A DNA stretch of 64,000 nucleotides from Tardibacter chloracetimidivorans (GCF_001890385.1 NZ_CP018221.1:1971501-2035500); one strand, 5' to 3'; numbered from the stretch's first letter, positions 27,584 to 37,141 are shown. Numbers and translations: made by a program. Notes: a model not told the origin generated them from the letters alone.

Positions 27584-28702
27584 TCAAAAAGATTCAGGAA
27601 GCTCCGTATCTTTGTACTTCTCGCGGACTCTTGGCATGACTTCGTTTGCCAACAGATCCATCGAACGCCGATATTGTTCGGGCGCATCCGAATAGTCGTG
27701 CGTCAGCGCCACCAATTTTCCGAAGCCTCCCGAGATATCTATCATATCGCAGATCTTCTCGAACGCCGTATCGGGCGATCCGACAATCGCCTGATTCCTG
27801 GCCAGATATTCAGCCGTCACCTGGTCAAGCGGAAGATTCGGATCGTCAGTCACCGCATTGCCATTGCCATGCTCGACCATCGTCTTGATGTAATAATCGG
27901 TCCACATTCTCCCCAGGAACCCGTTTACCACCAGATCGATGGCTTCGGCGTCCGTGTCCGCGATCATGATATCCCGCACGACGCGCCAGTCGGACCTTTT
28001 CGGCGGATTTGCGCTGCGCGCCGCGCCTCGCTTTATGGCCTCGAGCTGGCCCATGAGCTGTCTGCGACTGAACATGAGGCTGAGCGGCGTAAAACCGCGC
28101 TCGCCCGCCATTTCCAACGTCGGCGATGCAATGCCGGCTCCCGCCACCCCGAGCGGCGGATGGGGGAACTGAAACGGATCGAGATGACGGGTCGTATCGG
28201 TGTCTTGAATCCGCCGCACCTTCCAGAACTTGCCCTCATATTCCCAGGGGCCGCGCTCATTCCAATATTTTTGCAGAATAATGAGACATTCATTGAACCG
28301 CTCACGATGCTCACCATTAGCCCCATCGATGTTGAGCATCTCGAAGTCGGCATGACCCACGCCGACGCCCACACCGACCATGAGGCGGCCCTGAGACAGA
28401 TGGTCCAGGTACGCAATGCGAATGGCAAGCTGCGAGGGATGATGCTGCGAAAGCAGATATGTGCCAGCGCCAATGCGGATGTTCTTCGTCTGGGCGAAAG
28501 CCTGCGCCATCAAATAATCGGGGGCGGGACAATTTTCCCAGCGCTGGGTGAGATGCTCGCCCACCCACGCCTCGTTATAGCCAAATTCTTCAGCCCAGCG
28601 AATGACCTGAAGGTCCCATTGCGCGGACTCATAAACTCCTCTTTCAGGCGGATGAGAGGGCATCATAAAGATGCCCAACTCGAGCGCATCACCCAGCTTC
28701 AT
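27584..28702 (-). CDS. luciferase-like flavin-dependent monooxygenase
   Basis: A 372-aa LLM-class protein. Key parts are WAEEFGYNEAWVGEHLTQRWE, IRIGAGTYLLSQHHPSQLA and YLDHLSQGRLMVGVGVGVG at residues about 36-115, plus IVGSPDTAFEKI in the C-terminal region. It is a separate family branch from the neighbouring copy A protein. It lies head-to-head with the TetR gene, and the gap between them contains two inverted repeats. Reduced flavin could come from the reductase at 29697-30296. Confidence 0.92.
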   Translation of the reverse strand: MKLGDALELGIFMMPSHPPERGVYESAQWDLQVIRWAEEFGYNEAWVGEHLTQRWENCPAPDYLMAQAFAQTKNIRIGAGTYLLSQHHPSQLAIRIAYLDHLSQGRLMVGVGVGVGHADFEMLNIDGANGEHRERFNECLIILQKYWNERGPWEYEGKFWKVRRIQDTDTTRHLDPFQFPHPPLGVAGAGIASPTLEMAGERGFTPLSLMFSRRQLMGQLEAIKRGAARSANPPKRSDWRVVRDIMIADTDAEAIDLVVNGFLGRMWTDYYIKTMVEHGNGNAVTDDPNLPLDQVTAEYLARNQAIVGSPDTAFEKICDMIDISGGFGKLVALTHDYSDAPEQYRRSMDLLANEVMPRVREKYKDTELPESF

Positions 28703-28817
28703 ATTCTCTCCTCCATCACACCATGATTAATTCGGATGCAGTTTTGGGGTCACGCCGCAGGACAAAGCGAACGTCCGTGAGATCCCTGTCGATCGCGAGT
28801 CGACCCTCGATAATTTA

Positions 28818-28836
28818 AGAACTGAAATCTAGTTCT
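28818..28836. promoter_or_regulatory. candidate TetR operator, site 1
   Basis: AGAACT and AGTTCT form a perfect dyad with a 7-base spacer in the 296-bp gap between a luciferase-like monooxygenase (minus strand) and a TetR gene (plus strand). Position suits repression of the divergent pair. Confidence 0.55.
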
Positions 28837-28842
28837 ATATTT

Positions 28843-28854
28843 TTGACGTGTCAA
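28843..28854. promoter_or_regulatory. candidate operator or promoter element, site 2
   Basis: TTGAC and GTCAA with a 2-base spacer form a short dyad six bases after site 1. It could be a second regulator contact or a -35-like element. The rest of 28703-28998 shows no gene. Confidence 0.4.
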
Positions 28855-28998
28855 CAAGCCTGCATCTGAAAGGCCCGGTATAAAACCGCTTCAACTCCTT
28901 CCGCCGCTGCCGCCAATTTGTGCTTGCACTTACCCGCGCAATCTTCCCATTTTACAGAGATCATCCCGCACATTCCGCAAGGCCAGGTAAGCGCTCAA

Positions 28999-29610
28999 GT
29001 GACAAAGACATCCATCGACGCAAGAAAACCCCTCTCAGGTCCGGCCGCGCGGCGCGAACGGATCATCGTTGCCGCTCTCGATCTCATCCGTCAGCCGGGC
29101 GGCGGCAGCGTGCAAATGCGCGAGGTAGCCGAGCACGCGGATGTGGCGTTGGGCACATTATATCGTAATTTCCCATCACGCATGGAACTGATGGCCTATG
29201 CCTATGAGCGGTGGCGCGAAGGTTGTTTCGAAAAGCTCCTGTCATCCGATGCGGTGCAGGGCGCCACATATGTCGAGCGATTCACGAATGTCACGCGCCT
29301 CGACTATTCCTTTCTCGAGCAGGAACCGAGTTTCTGCGAAATTTCGGTCATGCTGAGCAGATCATCGGATCTGAACGTCGCGGCCTGCATCCGTAGAATT
29401 CGCGAGAAATCCTACGAAATCTATCTTCGCGCCCTTGAGGGGGTGGATCGCGCCGACGCGCTTTCCGTTATAGATATTTTTGCGGCTGTGATGGAGGGTC
29501 AGGCCAGCCTTTTCGCGACCGGAAGAGTCACCGGAGAGGCAGCGCACGCAGCAATGGAGCGCTGCATCTACATGCTTCTAGTATGGAACATTGATAGTAT
29601 GGAACGTTGA
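28999..29610 (+). CDS. TetR-family transcriptional regulator
   Basis: A regulator of 203 aa from the GTG at 28999 (the frame can be extended to a TTG at 28918 but gains no recognisable sequence). The N-terminal helix-turn-helix is RERIIVAALDLIR followed by VQMREVAEHADVALGTLYRNFPSR. The ligand domain is of the KstR type in outline, with long helices up to the C-terminus. It lies divergent from a luciferase-like monooxygenase and convergent with the flavin reductase, so it probably controls the flavin-monooxygenase genes. Confidence 0.9.
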   Translation: MTKTSIDARKPLSGPAARRERIIVAALDLIRQPGGGSVQMREVAEHADVALGTLYRNFPSRMELMAYAYERWREGCFEKLLSSDAVQGATYVERFTNVTRLDYSFLEQEPSFCEISVMLSRSSDLNVAACIRRIREKSYEIYLRALEGVDRADALSVIDIFAAVMEGQASLFATGRVTGEAAHAAMERCIYMLLVWNIDSMER

Positions 29611-29696
29611 GGTCGCCCGATCTTGAATCGGACGGATGGACACCGCTCGGTCGCAAGTTCACTCCGGACATCGGACAATGCATACCGCCAATGGAA

Positions 29697-30296
29697 TTAT
29701 CGAGAGATCCGCGAGGCTTCAGTGAGATGATGCCAAGTTCGGTCATGATACACGAGTGGCAACGTTTCGCTGGACACATTGGGTGAGGCGATCCTGGCGT
29801 CCAATGCCTCGATGATCAAAATATGTGCCCCTTTGGTCCCAATGCGATGATTGAGGCGTCCACGAATCCAAGCCTGAGCCGATCGGTAAAAAGGTTCGCC
29901 GGTCGGCAAACGATCCCAACTGGATGCGTCAGCGAAGCGATCCACGCCGCTCGTTGCACAAAGAACGGCGAGATCATATTGTTCCGCACCGAGCAAATGC
30001 ACCACGAATGTTTCGGCTCTGCGAATGACCGGTGCGCTTGACGATTGGTCCGATATTGAAAAAGCCAGGAGCGGTGGATCGACATTGATCGAGCAGACGG
30101 AAGTTGCCGTAAACGCCACAGGCCCCTCGCAGGCATCGGCAGTGATCACCGCAACGCCTGCGGGATGATTACGAAATGCCGTCTTGAAGACATCCGGCGT
30201 AACCTTATCAAGAAAGGCCGTCGCACCGCTGTCAGTGCGCAGTCCTCGTCCAGACTGAACAGGCGAATTTGCGTCGTCATCGATCGCGGGGGTCAT
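29697..30296 (-). CDS. flavin reductase family protein
   Basis: A 199-aa FMN/FAD reductase of the HpaC/DIM6 type. The core is FRNHPAGVAVITAD, then FTATSVCSINVDPPLLAFSI and FVVHLLGAEQ, and SGVDRF. It reduces free flavin with NAD(P)H for two-component monooxygenases, matching the nearby LLM proteins. The ATG at 30296 has GGAGGAG eight bases upstream; the alternative start six codons earlier would place that site inside the gene. The IS21 element begins about 125 bp upstream of the start, so the native promoter may have been cut. Confidence 0.9.
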   Translation of the reverse strand: MTPAIDDDANSPVQSGRGLRTDSGATAFLDKVTPDVFKTAFRNHPAGVAVITADACEGPVAFTATSVCSINVDPPLLAFSISDQSSSAPVIRRAETFVVHLLGAEQYDLAVLCATSGVDRFADASSWDRLPTGEPFYRSAQAWIRGRLNHRIGTKGAHILIIEALDARIASPNVSSETLPLVYHDRTWHHLTEASRISR

Positions 30297-30480
30297 GTCA
30301 AAAAACTCCTCCATGTCACAGCGCGCGCGGACCGCCCTCGTTCCCCGCTGGGCCAGTTATCCAATTGCTCACATCCGCCCCTGCAGCTTTCAACGATGCT
30401 ATGAGACGTTCGGCGAATTTTGTCAACGGCGGAGCAAAAGTCGGCCATTCGGCGGCGTAAAACCAGGCCATCGTGTTACA

Positions 30481-30531
30481 TGCCGGGGGGAGTGGCGTGA
30501 GGGCGTAGCCCGAGGGCCACTCCCCCCGGCA
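30481..30531. terminator. hairpin near IS21 left end
   Basis: Perfect 16-bp arms, TGCCGGGGGGAGTGGC and its complement, are separated by a 19-base loop just downstream of istB. It has no clear T-run after it. It may terminate istAB transcription or block read-through into the element. Confidence 0.6.
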
Positions 30532-30543
30532 TTGGTGTAATTT

Positions 30544-31311
30544 TCAGGGTCTGGTTTTGGCCTTGCGGGCCCGGCTGTGCGCGAGGCGATAGCTTTCGCC
30601 GTTCATCTCGAGGATGCTGACGTGATGGGTCAGGCGATCGAGGAGCGCGCCTGTGAGACGCTCAGATCCGAAGGTTTCGGTCCATTCGTCGAAGGGCAGG
30701 TTGCTGGTGATGAAGGTGGAGCCGCGTTCGTAACGCTGGGAGATCAGCTCGAACAACAGTTCGGCGCCGGTCTTGGAGAGCGGCACAAAGCCCAGTTCGT
30801 CGATGATGAGCAGCTTGTATCCGGCCATCTGCTTCTGGAAGCGCAGAAGACGGCGCTCGTCGCGGGCCTCCATCATTTCGCTGACCAGCGCTGCCGCGGT
30901 GGTGAAGCCCACCGACAGTCCTTTCTGGCATGCTGCCAGTCCGAGCCCCAACGCTACGTGCGTCTTTCCGGTGCCTGATGGCCCCAGAGCGATGGCGTTC
31001 TCACGCCGCTCGATCCACTCGCAGCGCGCCATCTCGAGCACCTGCATCTTGTTGAGCCTGGGGATGGCGGCGAAGTCGAAGCTGTCGAGGCTTTTGACGG
31101 CGGGGAAGCGCGCGGCCTTGATGCGCCGCTCGACCATGCGACGCTCCCTGTCGATCATTTCCATCTCGACGAGGCGGGCGAGGAAGCGGATATGATCGAC
31201 GCCTTCAGCGGCACATTGCCGCGCGAGCTTGTGATGCTCACGCAGGCACGTAGGCAGCTTGAGCGCCTTGAGATGGTGAGCGAGAAGGATCTCCGGGGCC
31301 TGATCGCTCAT
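30544..31311 (-). CDS. istB: IS21 helper ATPase IstB
   Basis: A 255-aa AAA+ ATPase that assists the IstA transposase in target selection. Walker A is ALGPSGTGKTHVALGLG at residues about 103-119, Walker B LLIIDELGFVPLS. The C-terminal part has TSNLPFDEWTETFG and LLDRLTHHVSILEMNG, typical of IstB. The start at 31311 overlaps the istA stop (ATGA). The frame is open far upstream but that part lies inside istA. It appears intact. Confidence 0.95.
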   Translation of the reverse strand: MSDQAPEILLAHHLKALKLPTCLREHHKLARQCAAEGVDHIRFLARLVEMEMIDRERRMVERRIKAARFPAVKSLDSFDFAAIPRLNKMQVLEMARCEWIERRENAIALGPSGTGKTHVALGLGLAACQKGLSVGFTTAAALVSEMMEARDERRLLRFQKQMAGYKLLIIDELGFVPLSKTGAELLFELISQRYERGSTFITSNLPFDEWTETFGSERLTGALLDRLTHHVSILEMNGESYRLAHSRARKAKTRP

Positions 31312-32816
31312 GCGGCCTCCTGCCGGTCGGAGAGCAGGCTCAGATAGGCTCTGGCAAAGGTCTTCTCGACCGTGGTGCGTGGCAGGAAGGGATAGACGTC
31401 CAGGTCCAGCCTGGGCGGTACGCGTTCGATCCGGCACAGGACGAGGTGCTTGACGGCATCGAAGCCGATGGCGCCAAGATCGATGGCCTGTTCGACCGCC
31501 GCCTGGAGATCGGCGAGGGTGAACGTTTCCAGCAGGCGCAGTACCTGCACATATTCGCGCTTGCCATGTTTGTGCATGCGCCCTTCCATCAACCGCTGCA
31601 GTGTCGTGAACGCTTCGGGCAGGTCCCAGCCCTGCAAAGGCGCAGCCTGGTCGAATGCGTTGATCTTCTGCTCGATCAGCGGGAGATAATGGAGCGGGTC
31701 GAAGACAACCTCCTCGCGGGCATAGCAACGAGGATGACGGGCGATGACTTCGCTGCGGCAGCCGATCACCACCTCATCGACATAGGCCCTGATCCAGACC
31801 TCCTGATGGCCCCAGGCCACCGGAACCGAATAATCGTTGGTCCTGTAGCGCACCAGGGATTGCGAGGAGACCCGCCCGCCTTTCTGATCGCAGGCCTCGA
31901 AGGGTGTAGCGGGCAGAGGCTGCATGGCCGCGAGATCGCGTTCCAAGCGCTCACCGATCGTCTCGCTCTGCCCGCGCACCTTGTCCTGCTGGCGCTTGCG
32001 GCATTGCTCCTCCAGCCACAGGTTGAACGCCTCCCAGGTCGGGAACTTCGGGATCGGCACCATGAAGTTGCGCCGGCAATAGCCTACCAGCCCCTCCACA
32101 TTGCCTTTCTCGTTCCCCTTGCCCGGGCGAGCATAGCGGTCGCGGATCACGTAATGTGACAGGAAAGCGCTGAACAGCGTGGCACGCTGCCGCGTGCCGT
32201 CGGGCAGGATCTTCGCCACAAGGCAGCGATCGTTGTCATAGACGATCGAGCGCGGTACCGCGCCGAAAAACGCGAAGGCATGCACGTGTCCGTCCACCCA
32301 GGCCTCCGCCACCGCCGCCGGATAGGCCCGCACATAGCAGGCATCACTGTGCGGCAGATCGAGCGCGAAGAAGTAGGCCTTCTGCTCCACCCCGCCGATC
32401 TCCACCAGCGCTTCCCCGAAATCGGCCTGCGCATCTCCCGCAGGGTGCGCCAGCGGCACGAACATCTCCCGGCTGCGCTGTTCGCGCTCCCGGATGTAAT
32501 CCTTGATGATCGTATAGCCGCCGGTGAAACCATGCTCGGTGCGCAAACGGTCGAATACCCGCTTCGCCGTATGGCGTTGCTTGCGCGGGACACTGCGGTC
32601 ACCCTCAAGCCATCCATCAATGATCGCCACAAACCCGTCCAGCTTCGGGCGCTGCGGTACGGACTGGCGCCGGTAACCCGGCGGCGATGAAAACGACAGC
32701 ATCTTGCGTACCGTATCGCGCGACACATTGAAACGCTTCGCCGCCGCCCGTTGGCTCATGCCATCCGCGCAAGCCAGACGGACCTGAAGATAAAGTTCCA
32801 CGCTGTAGATCCCCAC
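31308..32816 (-). CDS. istA: IS21 transposase IstA
   Basis: A 502-aa DDE transposase. The N-terminal helix-turn-helix is MSQRAAAKRFNVSRDTVRKML. The catalytic triad is visible as Asp in AQADFGEALVEI, Asp in SIVYDNDRCLV and Glu in GNEKGNVEGLVGY. The C-terminal region includes RYRTNDYSVPVAW, characteristic of IstA. It lies directly ahead of istB with a four-base overlap and shows no breaks. Confidence 0.95.
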   Translation of the reverse strand: MGIYSVELYLQVRLACADGMSQRAAAKRFNVSRDTVRKMLSFSSPPGYRRQSVPQRPKLDGFVAIIDGWLEGDRSVPRKQRHTAKRVFDRLRTEHGFTGGYTIIKDYIREREQRSREMFVPLAHPAGDAQADFGEALVEIGGVEQKAYFFALDLPHSDACYVRAYPAAVAEAWVDGHVHAFAFFGAVPRSIVYDNDRCLVAKILPDGTRQRATLFSAFLSHYVIRDRYARPGKGNEKGNVEGLVGYCRRNFMVPIPKFPTWEAFNLWLEEQCRKRQQDKVRGQSETIGERLERDLAAMQPLPATPFEACDQKGGRVSSQSLVRYRTNDYSVPVAWGHQEVWIRAYVDEVVIGCRSEVIARHPRCYAREEVVFDPLHYLPLIEQKINAFDQAAPLQGWDLPEAFTTLQRLMEGRMHKHGKREYVQVLRLLETFTLADLQAAVEQAIDLGAIGFDAVKHLVLCRIERVPPRLDLDVYPFLPRTTVEKTFARAYLSLLSDRQEAA

Positions 32817-32877
32817 ACCTCCCTGACTCGGCAGAAAGGCTTCAAGGTGGACGACTTTTACGCCGCCCGCAGCAGGA

Positions 32878-33267
32878 CTATCCCGCCGCTACCGTGGTCG
32901 AATATTGCTCCGCCGTTCTCACGCGCATCTTTAATATTTTTCCATTTTTAATAACGAACGTGGTGCTCACTGTGTTGTAATAGTCTTTACCCATCCAATG
33001 TCCGCTAGCGACCAACTCAACAACCACACGATCCTCTTCTGCTGTCATGGAGACTATAGAAGACTTAATTTCCTTGAGTGCCGCCCCCACCCCCGAAACC
33101 ATATCGATTGACTCTTCCTTGTTGCGGTGCCCGGCCATAGGCCAGTGACCACAAATCCAGTAATCAAGATCCTCGTGCCATAGGGAAAAGATGGTCTTCA
33201 AGTCTCCTGCACTGAAGGCATCCATAAACCGGCAAACGACGGACTTGTTTTCTTCGATATGATTCAT
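32878..33267 (-). CDS. SnoaL-like protein, 3' end possibly set by IS21
   Basis: A protein of about 129 aa starting at MNHIEENKSVV (a start five codons upstream is also possible). The N-terminal helix VVCRFMDAFSAGDLKTIFSLWHEDL and the later VVVELVASGHWMGKDYYNTVSTTFV fit the SnoaL/NTF2 fold. Its stop is at the junction with the IS21 element, so the original C-terminus may have been cut or altered. It is next to a luciferase-like monooxygenase gene and could act on the same pathway. Function unknown. Confidence 0.7.
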   Translation of the reverse strand: MNHIEENKSVVCRFMDAFSAGDLKTIFSLWHEDLDYWICGHWPMAGHRNKEESIDMVSGVGAALKEIKSSIVSMTAEEDRVVVELVASGHWMGKDYYNTVSTTFVIKNGKILKMRVRTAEQYSTTVAAG

Positions 33268-33416
33268 ATAGACTATCACCAAGACTCTAATTATTGGACT
33301 TGAAAGTTACTGCCCGAGTTTTGAGCTAACACTAGCTGTCGAGTTTCAGCTAATGCGCACATCCACATTTTGGCTCCATCTTCAAGACCCCTCAACTTGT
33401 TCGATGTCCATTATGT

Positions 33417-34505
33417 TCAAACGTCCTGCAGGGTCGGCATGATTAACTCGGCGAACTCCGAGCAAATTTCTTCCAGATAATCTGCAGGCGGCAAAAGACA
33501 GATATCGGTAAAGCCAATCTGGGCTAGATCGCGCAACTGTCCGATCACTTCGTCCGGGGTTCCAACCACGCACGTGCCCCGGATGGCATCTGGTGTGACG
33601 AACCGCCGCTCGTCTTCGAGCAGAACCGTCCCGTGGCCCTCGTGAATCTGCCGGAAACGGCCCGATGGCGGCAGGGAGTAATTCTCCACCCGCGCGACAT
33701 AGTCACTCCATATCTCCATGAAGAAAGGTGGAATGACGGCATCGTCCCGATGCGACTTCTCCCAGATTTCATATACAAGATGGAGAGCCGTTGTCACGAG
33801 AGATCCGGTATGATTGATGACCCGCTCGCTTGTGAGTATTTCTCCCGGTCGAAGTAGGCACAGGCCGATCGTGTTTCCCATCATGAAACCATCGGGCAAA
33901 CGCCTCCCCGATCGTTCGGCCCCGGCCCGCACCTGGCCGATATTCTCCACTGCCTGTTCCCCCGTGACGCCGCCAACCATCCAGCCATTGCCCAGTTCTC
34001 CGGCCAGGTGCTGCATCCTGGGGCCGTGCGCGGCGATATAGATCGGTATTCTCGTCTTGATATCGGCATAGGCACCGGGGGGGTGCATGAACTGGATTTC
34101 AGTTGTGCGCCCCGCCAACACGTAATCGACCGCTTCGCCGTTTAGCAACCGGCGGACAGTTCGGATATAATCCGTGAATTCTGCGACGGTTGCCGGCGGC
34201 TGACCCATCAGCCTCAAAGACGTATGACCAGTGCCTATTCCGAGAAAGACGCGGCCGGGAGCGATCTGATTGATCGTCGCAATGGCTGCGGCGGTGACTG
34301 GGGCGATGCGGGTTCCAGGATTCGTCATTCCGGTGCCCAGTTTGATCGTATCTGTGTTCGCGGCGGCGAGCGCCATAGTCGCGTAGCAATCGGACCATAA
34401 CATATGGGAGTCGCCGAACCATAGCTTGTCGAAACCCAGCGACTCCAGCCTTTTTGCGATCGCCCAGTTGCCGATTTCGGGACAAAGAGCCACCCCGAAC
34501 TTCAC
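33417..34505 (-). CDS. luciferase-like monooxygenase (F420/FMN type)
   Basis: A 362-aa LLM protein with ESLGFDKLWFGDSHMLWSDC, IKLGTGMTNPGTR and APGRVFLGIGTGHTSLRLMG at residues about 20-105. The later IPIYIAAHGPRMQHLAGELGNGW is characteristic of the branch that includes F420-dependent reductases such as Mer. The cofactor (F420 or FMN) cannot be told. It lies on the minus strand between the SnoaL-like gene and a TonB receptor gene that is read away from it. Confidence 0.88.
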   Translation of the reverse strand: MKFGVALCPEIGNWAIAKRLESLGFDKLWFGDSHMLWSDCYATMALAAANTDTIKLGTGMTNPGTRIAPVTAAAIATINQIAPGRVFLGIGTGHTSLRLMGQPPATVAEFTDYIRTVRRLLNGEAVDYVLAGRTTEIQFMHPPGAYADIKTRIPIYIAAHGPRMQHLAGELGNGWMVGGVTGEQAVENIGQVRAGAERSGRRLPDGFMMGNTIGLCLLRPGEILTSERVINHTGSLVTTALHLVYEIWEKSHRDDAVIPPFFMEIWSDYVARVENYSLPPSGRFRQIHEGHGTVLLEDERRFVTPDAIRGTCVVGTPDEVIGQLRDLAQIGFTDICLLPPADYLEEICSEFAELIMPTLQDV

Positions 34506-34873
34506 TGCACCGCTCCTGCACGGTCCGTGCGCCCTCTCCGATGGCGCAGAACGGGGGATGTAGCGGCTAAACCTGAGGCTGACAGGAATTCGGTTTCATT
34601 TTTAGCCTCGTCATACCTATCGCGCATGGAGCCCTCTCCGATTTAGTATTGGTCCCACATCCTCTAGCGGAATAGATATCACCGAAGATAAGGTCGGGTC
34701 AATAGTATATTGCTAGCATAGCATTAATACCAACAAATAACGTCAAAATAAAGTGGAGATCTGTACCGCAACCGGCGTGGCTGCAGTGATTTAGTCCCTA
34801 GTACGTATGAATAAGGCACTTTCTGTAAACCGGATGTGTTTGCGATACAAAAGTATTATATGAGGGGGAGGAT
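34506..34873. other. divergent promoter region
   Basis: 368 bp between a minus-strand monooxygenase gene and the plus-strand TonB receptor gene. It is A+T-rich from 34660 to 34770, consistent with promoters for both genes. GGGGGAGGA sits just before the receptor start. No gene is visible. Confidence 0.5.
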
Positions 34874-37141
34874 ATGCGAAGGCTGGTCTGCAGGGCTATT
34901 GTTTCCACAATTGCACTCTCGGCGACTGATGCGTTGGCTCAGAATGCAGGCAACGTCCCGGCGCAGTCGGCAAACTCTGAGCGCGCCGACGATAACGGTA
35001 TAGCAGATATCGTCGTCACGGCGGAGCGCCGGGCCGATCGTCTTCAGGACGTGCCTATTGCAATCACGGCTGCCACGGCGAACCAGCTCAAAGCCCAGGG
35101 CGTTGTGGACGCATTCGACATCGGCAAGATTACACCAAGCTTCAACAGCAACCGGACAATAGGCTTCGGGACGCCGATCATGCGTGGCGTCGGATCAACG
35201 AATATCACCCTGGGTGACGAACCCAGTGTAGCGACCTATGTTGACGGCTTTTATCAGGGCGTTTCCGCTGGCGCACAATTGCCGTTCAACAACATCGAAC
35301 GCGTGGAAGTGCTCAAGGGCCCCCAGGGAACCCTGTACGGGCGCAACGCGACGGGGGGGCTGATCAACATCATCACGCGAATACCCAAAAGCGAACTAAG
35401 CATAGAGGGGCAGGCCGGCTATGCGAGCTATGATACCATCACCGCTGACGCTTATGTTACGGGCGGCTTGGCCGATGGATTGAGTTCCGATCTCGCGGTA
35501 ACTTTTCGTGACCAGGGACAGGGCTATAGCCGCAATTTGCTGACTGGTAAATCTGCCGGCCGAAGCGAATATGTTGCCGTTCGGTCGAAAACAGCCTGGG
35601 ATTTTAGCGCGGCTAATTCCCTGGTGATCGGCCTCTCCTATGCCAAATCTAAAAATGATATTGCTAATGTCAATCTTCCGCTGCCAGGAACCGCTCCCCT
35701 TCTTGCCGGGCCGGGCATACTCTACGGTCGCAAGCGCGGCGAGTTCGCCAGCAACCTCACGCCCCGGTTCGATGTGGAGGAATATGGCGTGAATGCGACG
35801 CTTCGGCTCGATCTTGGCTTTGCAAACCTTGTGTCGCTGAGCCAGTATCGACGTCTCGATATCAAGAATGAGGTCGAAGGTGACGGCACGAGCGCCGACG
35901 GCGTTCTGTCCACGACACAGCTTGGCATCACCCCCGGGCTGCCCGCGGGTTCGGAGCTCACGCCTCAGTTGGTCATTCCCGCGAGCTTTTCCTATGATGC
36001 CCCCCAAGAAGTTCCGTATTTCGTGACTCAGGAGCTTCAACTCGTCTCTAACGACGGCGGCCCCTTCAAATGGATCGTTGGCGGCTATTATCAGACATCG
36101 AAGGATGAATATGCTCCGGCGCTGCTTCTTAATTTTCAGGTGGACGCGCCACCTCTCGCATCCTTCGCGGTTGGTCAAAGCACCCGGGCGGCTGCGGCAT
36201 TCGCACAAGGGAGTTATACCTTGTCTAGCGGCCTTTCGTTTACGGGGGGCGTTCGATACAGTACCGAAAAGAAATCTCTGACGGGCTCTGCGTCTTCGCT
36301 CAACGAACTGGGCAGCTATGATACGATCCCGGCGGACCAATCAAAGCGCTTCAATTCCTTCACCTATCGGGCCGCAATTGATTATCGTATCAATCGGAAG
36401 TTACTTCTTTACGCTACGACAAACAAAGGGTTCAAAAGTGGCTTGTTCAATGCCTCTTCAATTGCTGCCCCCGCCGTCAGCCCTGAAACTCTTTATGCAT
36501 ATGAAGCCGGTTTCAAGGCTGATCCGAATGCATTTCTCCGCATCAATGGCTCCATCTACTACTACGACTATAAGGACCTCCAGACCTTCGCAGTTGACCG
36601 ACAAGGCATAGCCTTCCTTCAAAACGCCGGAGGCGCGGAGATGTATGGCGTGGAACTCGCCGTTGAGGCGATTCCGTATGGCGGGCTGAATCTCCGCGCT
36701 AGTCTAGGATTGGAGCATGCGCGTTACCAGAACTTCGCTAATGCACAGGTCTTGATCCCTTCGCCTAGTGGCGGCAACTATACGACACAGGAGAATGTAA
36801 GCGGAAACAAGATGCTAAGAACCCCGGAGATCACCGGAAATATCGGCGCGACCTACAGCTTCGCGCTGAAAAGCGAAGGAACGCTGACGCTAAATGCCAG
36901 CGCGGCCTATAGTGGCGAATATTTCTGGGACGCAGGAAATAGATTCCAGCAGTCCGCCTATGTCCTGGTCGATCTGTCGGCGAGATTCTCCACGCCGGAT
37001 GATCGCTGGAATGTCCGCGTATGGGGCAAGAATGTGACGGACAAGGCATATGCCATATACGGAAATGCCGACACGCGTTATTTCTCCGTCGGCTTCGGTG
37101 AGCCTGCAACTTATGGCGTTACTATTGGAAAGGCATTCTGA
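34874..37141 (+). CDS. TonB-dependent outer-membrane receptor
   Basis: A 755-aa receptor. A signal peptide ends at about residue 22 (TDALAQ), then a TonB-box-like ADIVVTAERR and a plug domain (RLQDVPIAITAATANQLK up to NIERVEVLKGPQGTLYGRNATGG). The remaining part is a 22-strand beta barrel ending with an aromatic residue (GKAF). It belongs to the large receptor group of sphingomonads thought to import aromatic or hydrophobic carbon sources with TonB energy. Its location beside four luciferase-like oxygenase genes suggests it takes up their substrate. It is intact. Confidence 0.93.
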   Translation: MRRLVCRAIVSTIALSATDALAQNAGNVPAQSANSERADDNGIADIVVTAERRADRLQDVPIAITAATANQLKAQGVVDAFDIGKITPSFNSNRTIGFGTPIMRGVGSTNITLGDEPSVATYVDGFYQGVSAGAQLPFNNIERVEVLKGPQGTLYGRNATGGLINIITRIPKSELSIEGQAGYASYDTITADAYVTGGLADGLSSDLAVTFRDQGQGYSRNLLTGKSAGRSEYVAVRSKTAWDFSAANSLVIGLSYAKSKNDIANVNLPLPGTAPLLAGPGILYGRKRGEFASNLTPRFDVEEYGVNATLRLDLGFANLVSLSQYRRLDIKNEVEGDGTSADGVLSTTQLGITPGLPAGSELTPQLVIPASFSYDAPQEVPYFVTQELQLVSNDGGPFKWIVGGYYQTSKDEYAPALLLNFQVDAPPLASFAVGQSTRAAAAFAQGSYTLSSGLSFTGGVRYSTEKKSLTGSASSLNELGSYDTIPADQSKRFNSFTYRAAIDYRINRKLLLYATTNKGFKSGLFNASSIAAPAVSPETLYAYEAGFKADPNAFLRINGSIYYYDYKDLQTFAVDRQGIAFLQNAGGAEMYGVELAVEAIPYGGLNLRASLGLEHARYQNFANAQVLIPSPSGGNYTTQENVSGNKMLRTPEITGNIGATYSFALKSEGTLTLNASAAYSGEYFWDAGNRFQQSAYVLVDLSARFSTPDDRWNVRVWGKNVTDKAYAIYGNADTRYFSVGFGEPATYGVTIGKAF

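Larger units (their letters stand above)
30421..32875 (-). mobile_element. IS21-family insertion sequence (borders approximate at right)
   Basis: The element carries istA and istB in the usual overlapping order, read on the minus strand. The left end begins TGTCAACGGCGG, with GGCGGCGTAAAA about 30 bases further in. The right end shows GGCGGCGTAAAA in inverse orientation near 32855, so the ends share multiple short terminal repeats as in IS21. The right border falls about at the stop of the SnoaL-like gene. No target duplication could be fixed by eye. Confidence 0.8.

Noticed and set aside
27407-28726. 439-codon open frame on the plus strand
   Set aside because: It mirrors a luciferase-like monooxygenase gene on the minus strand and has no motif of its own.
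30544-31728. long IstB reading frame of 394 codons
   Set aside because: The first 139 codons lie inside istA in another frame; the overlap ATGA at 31311 gives the true start.
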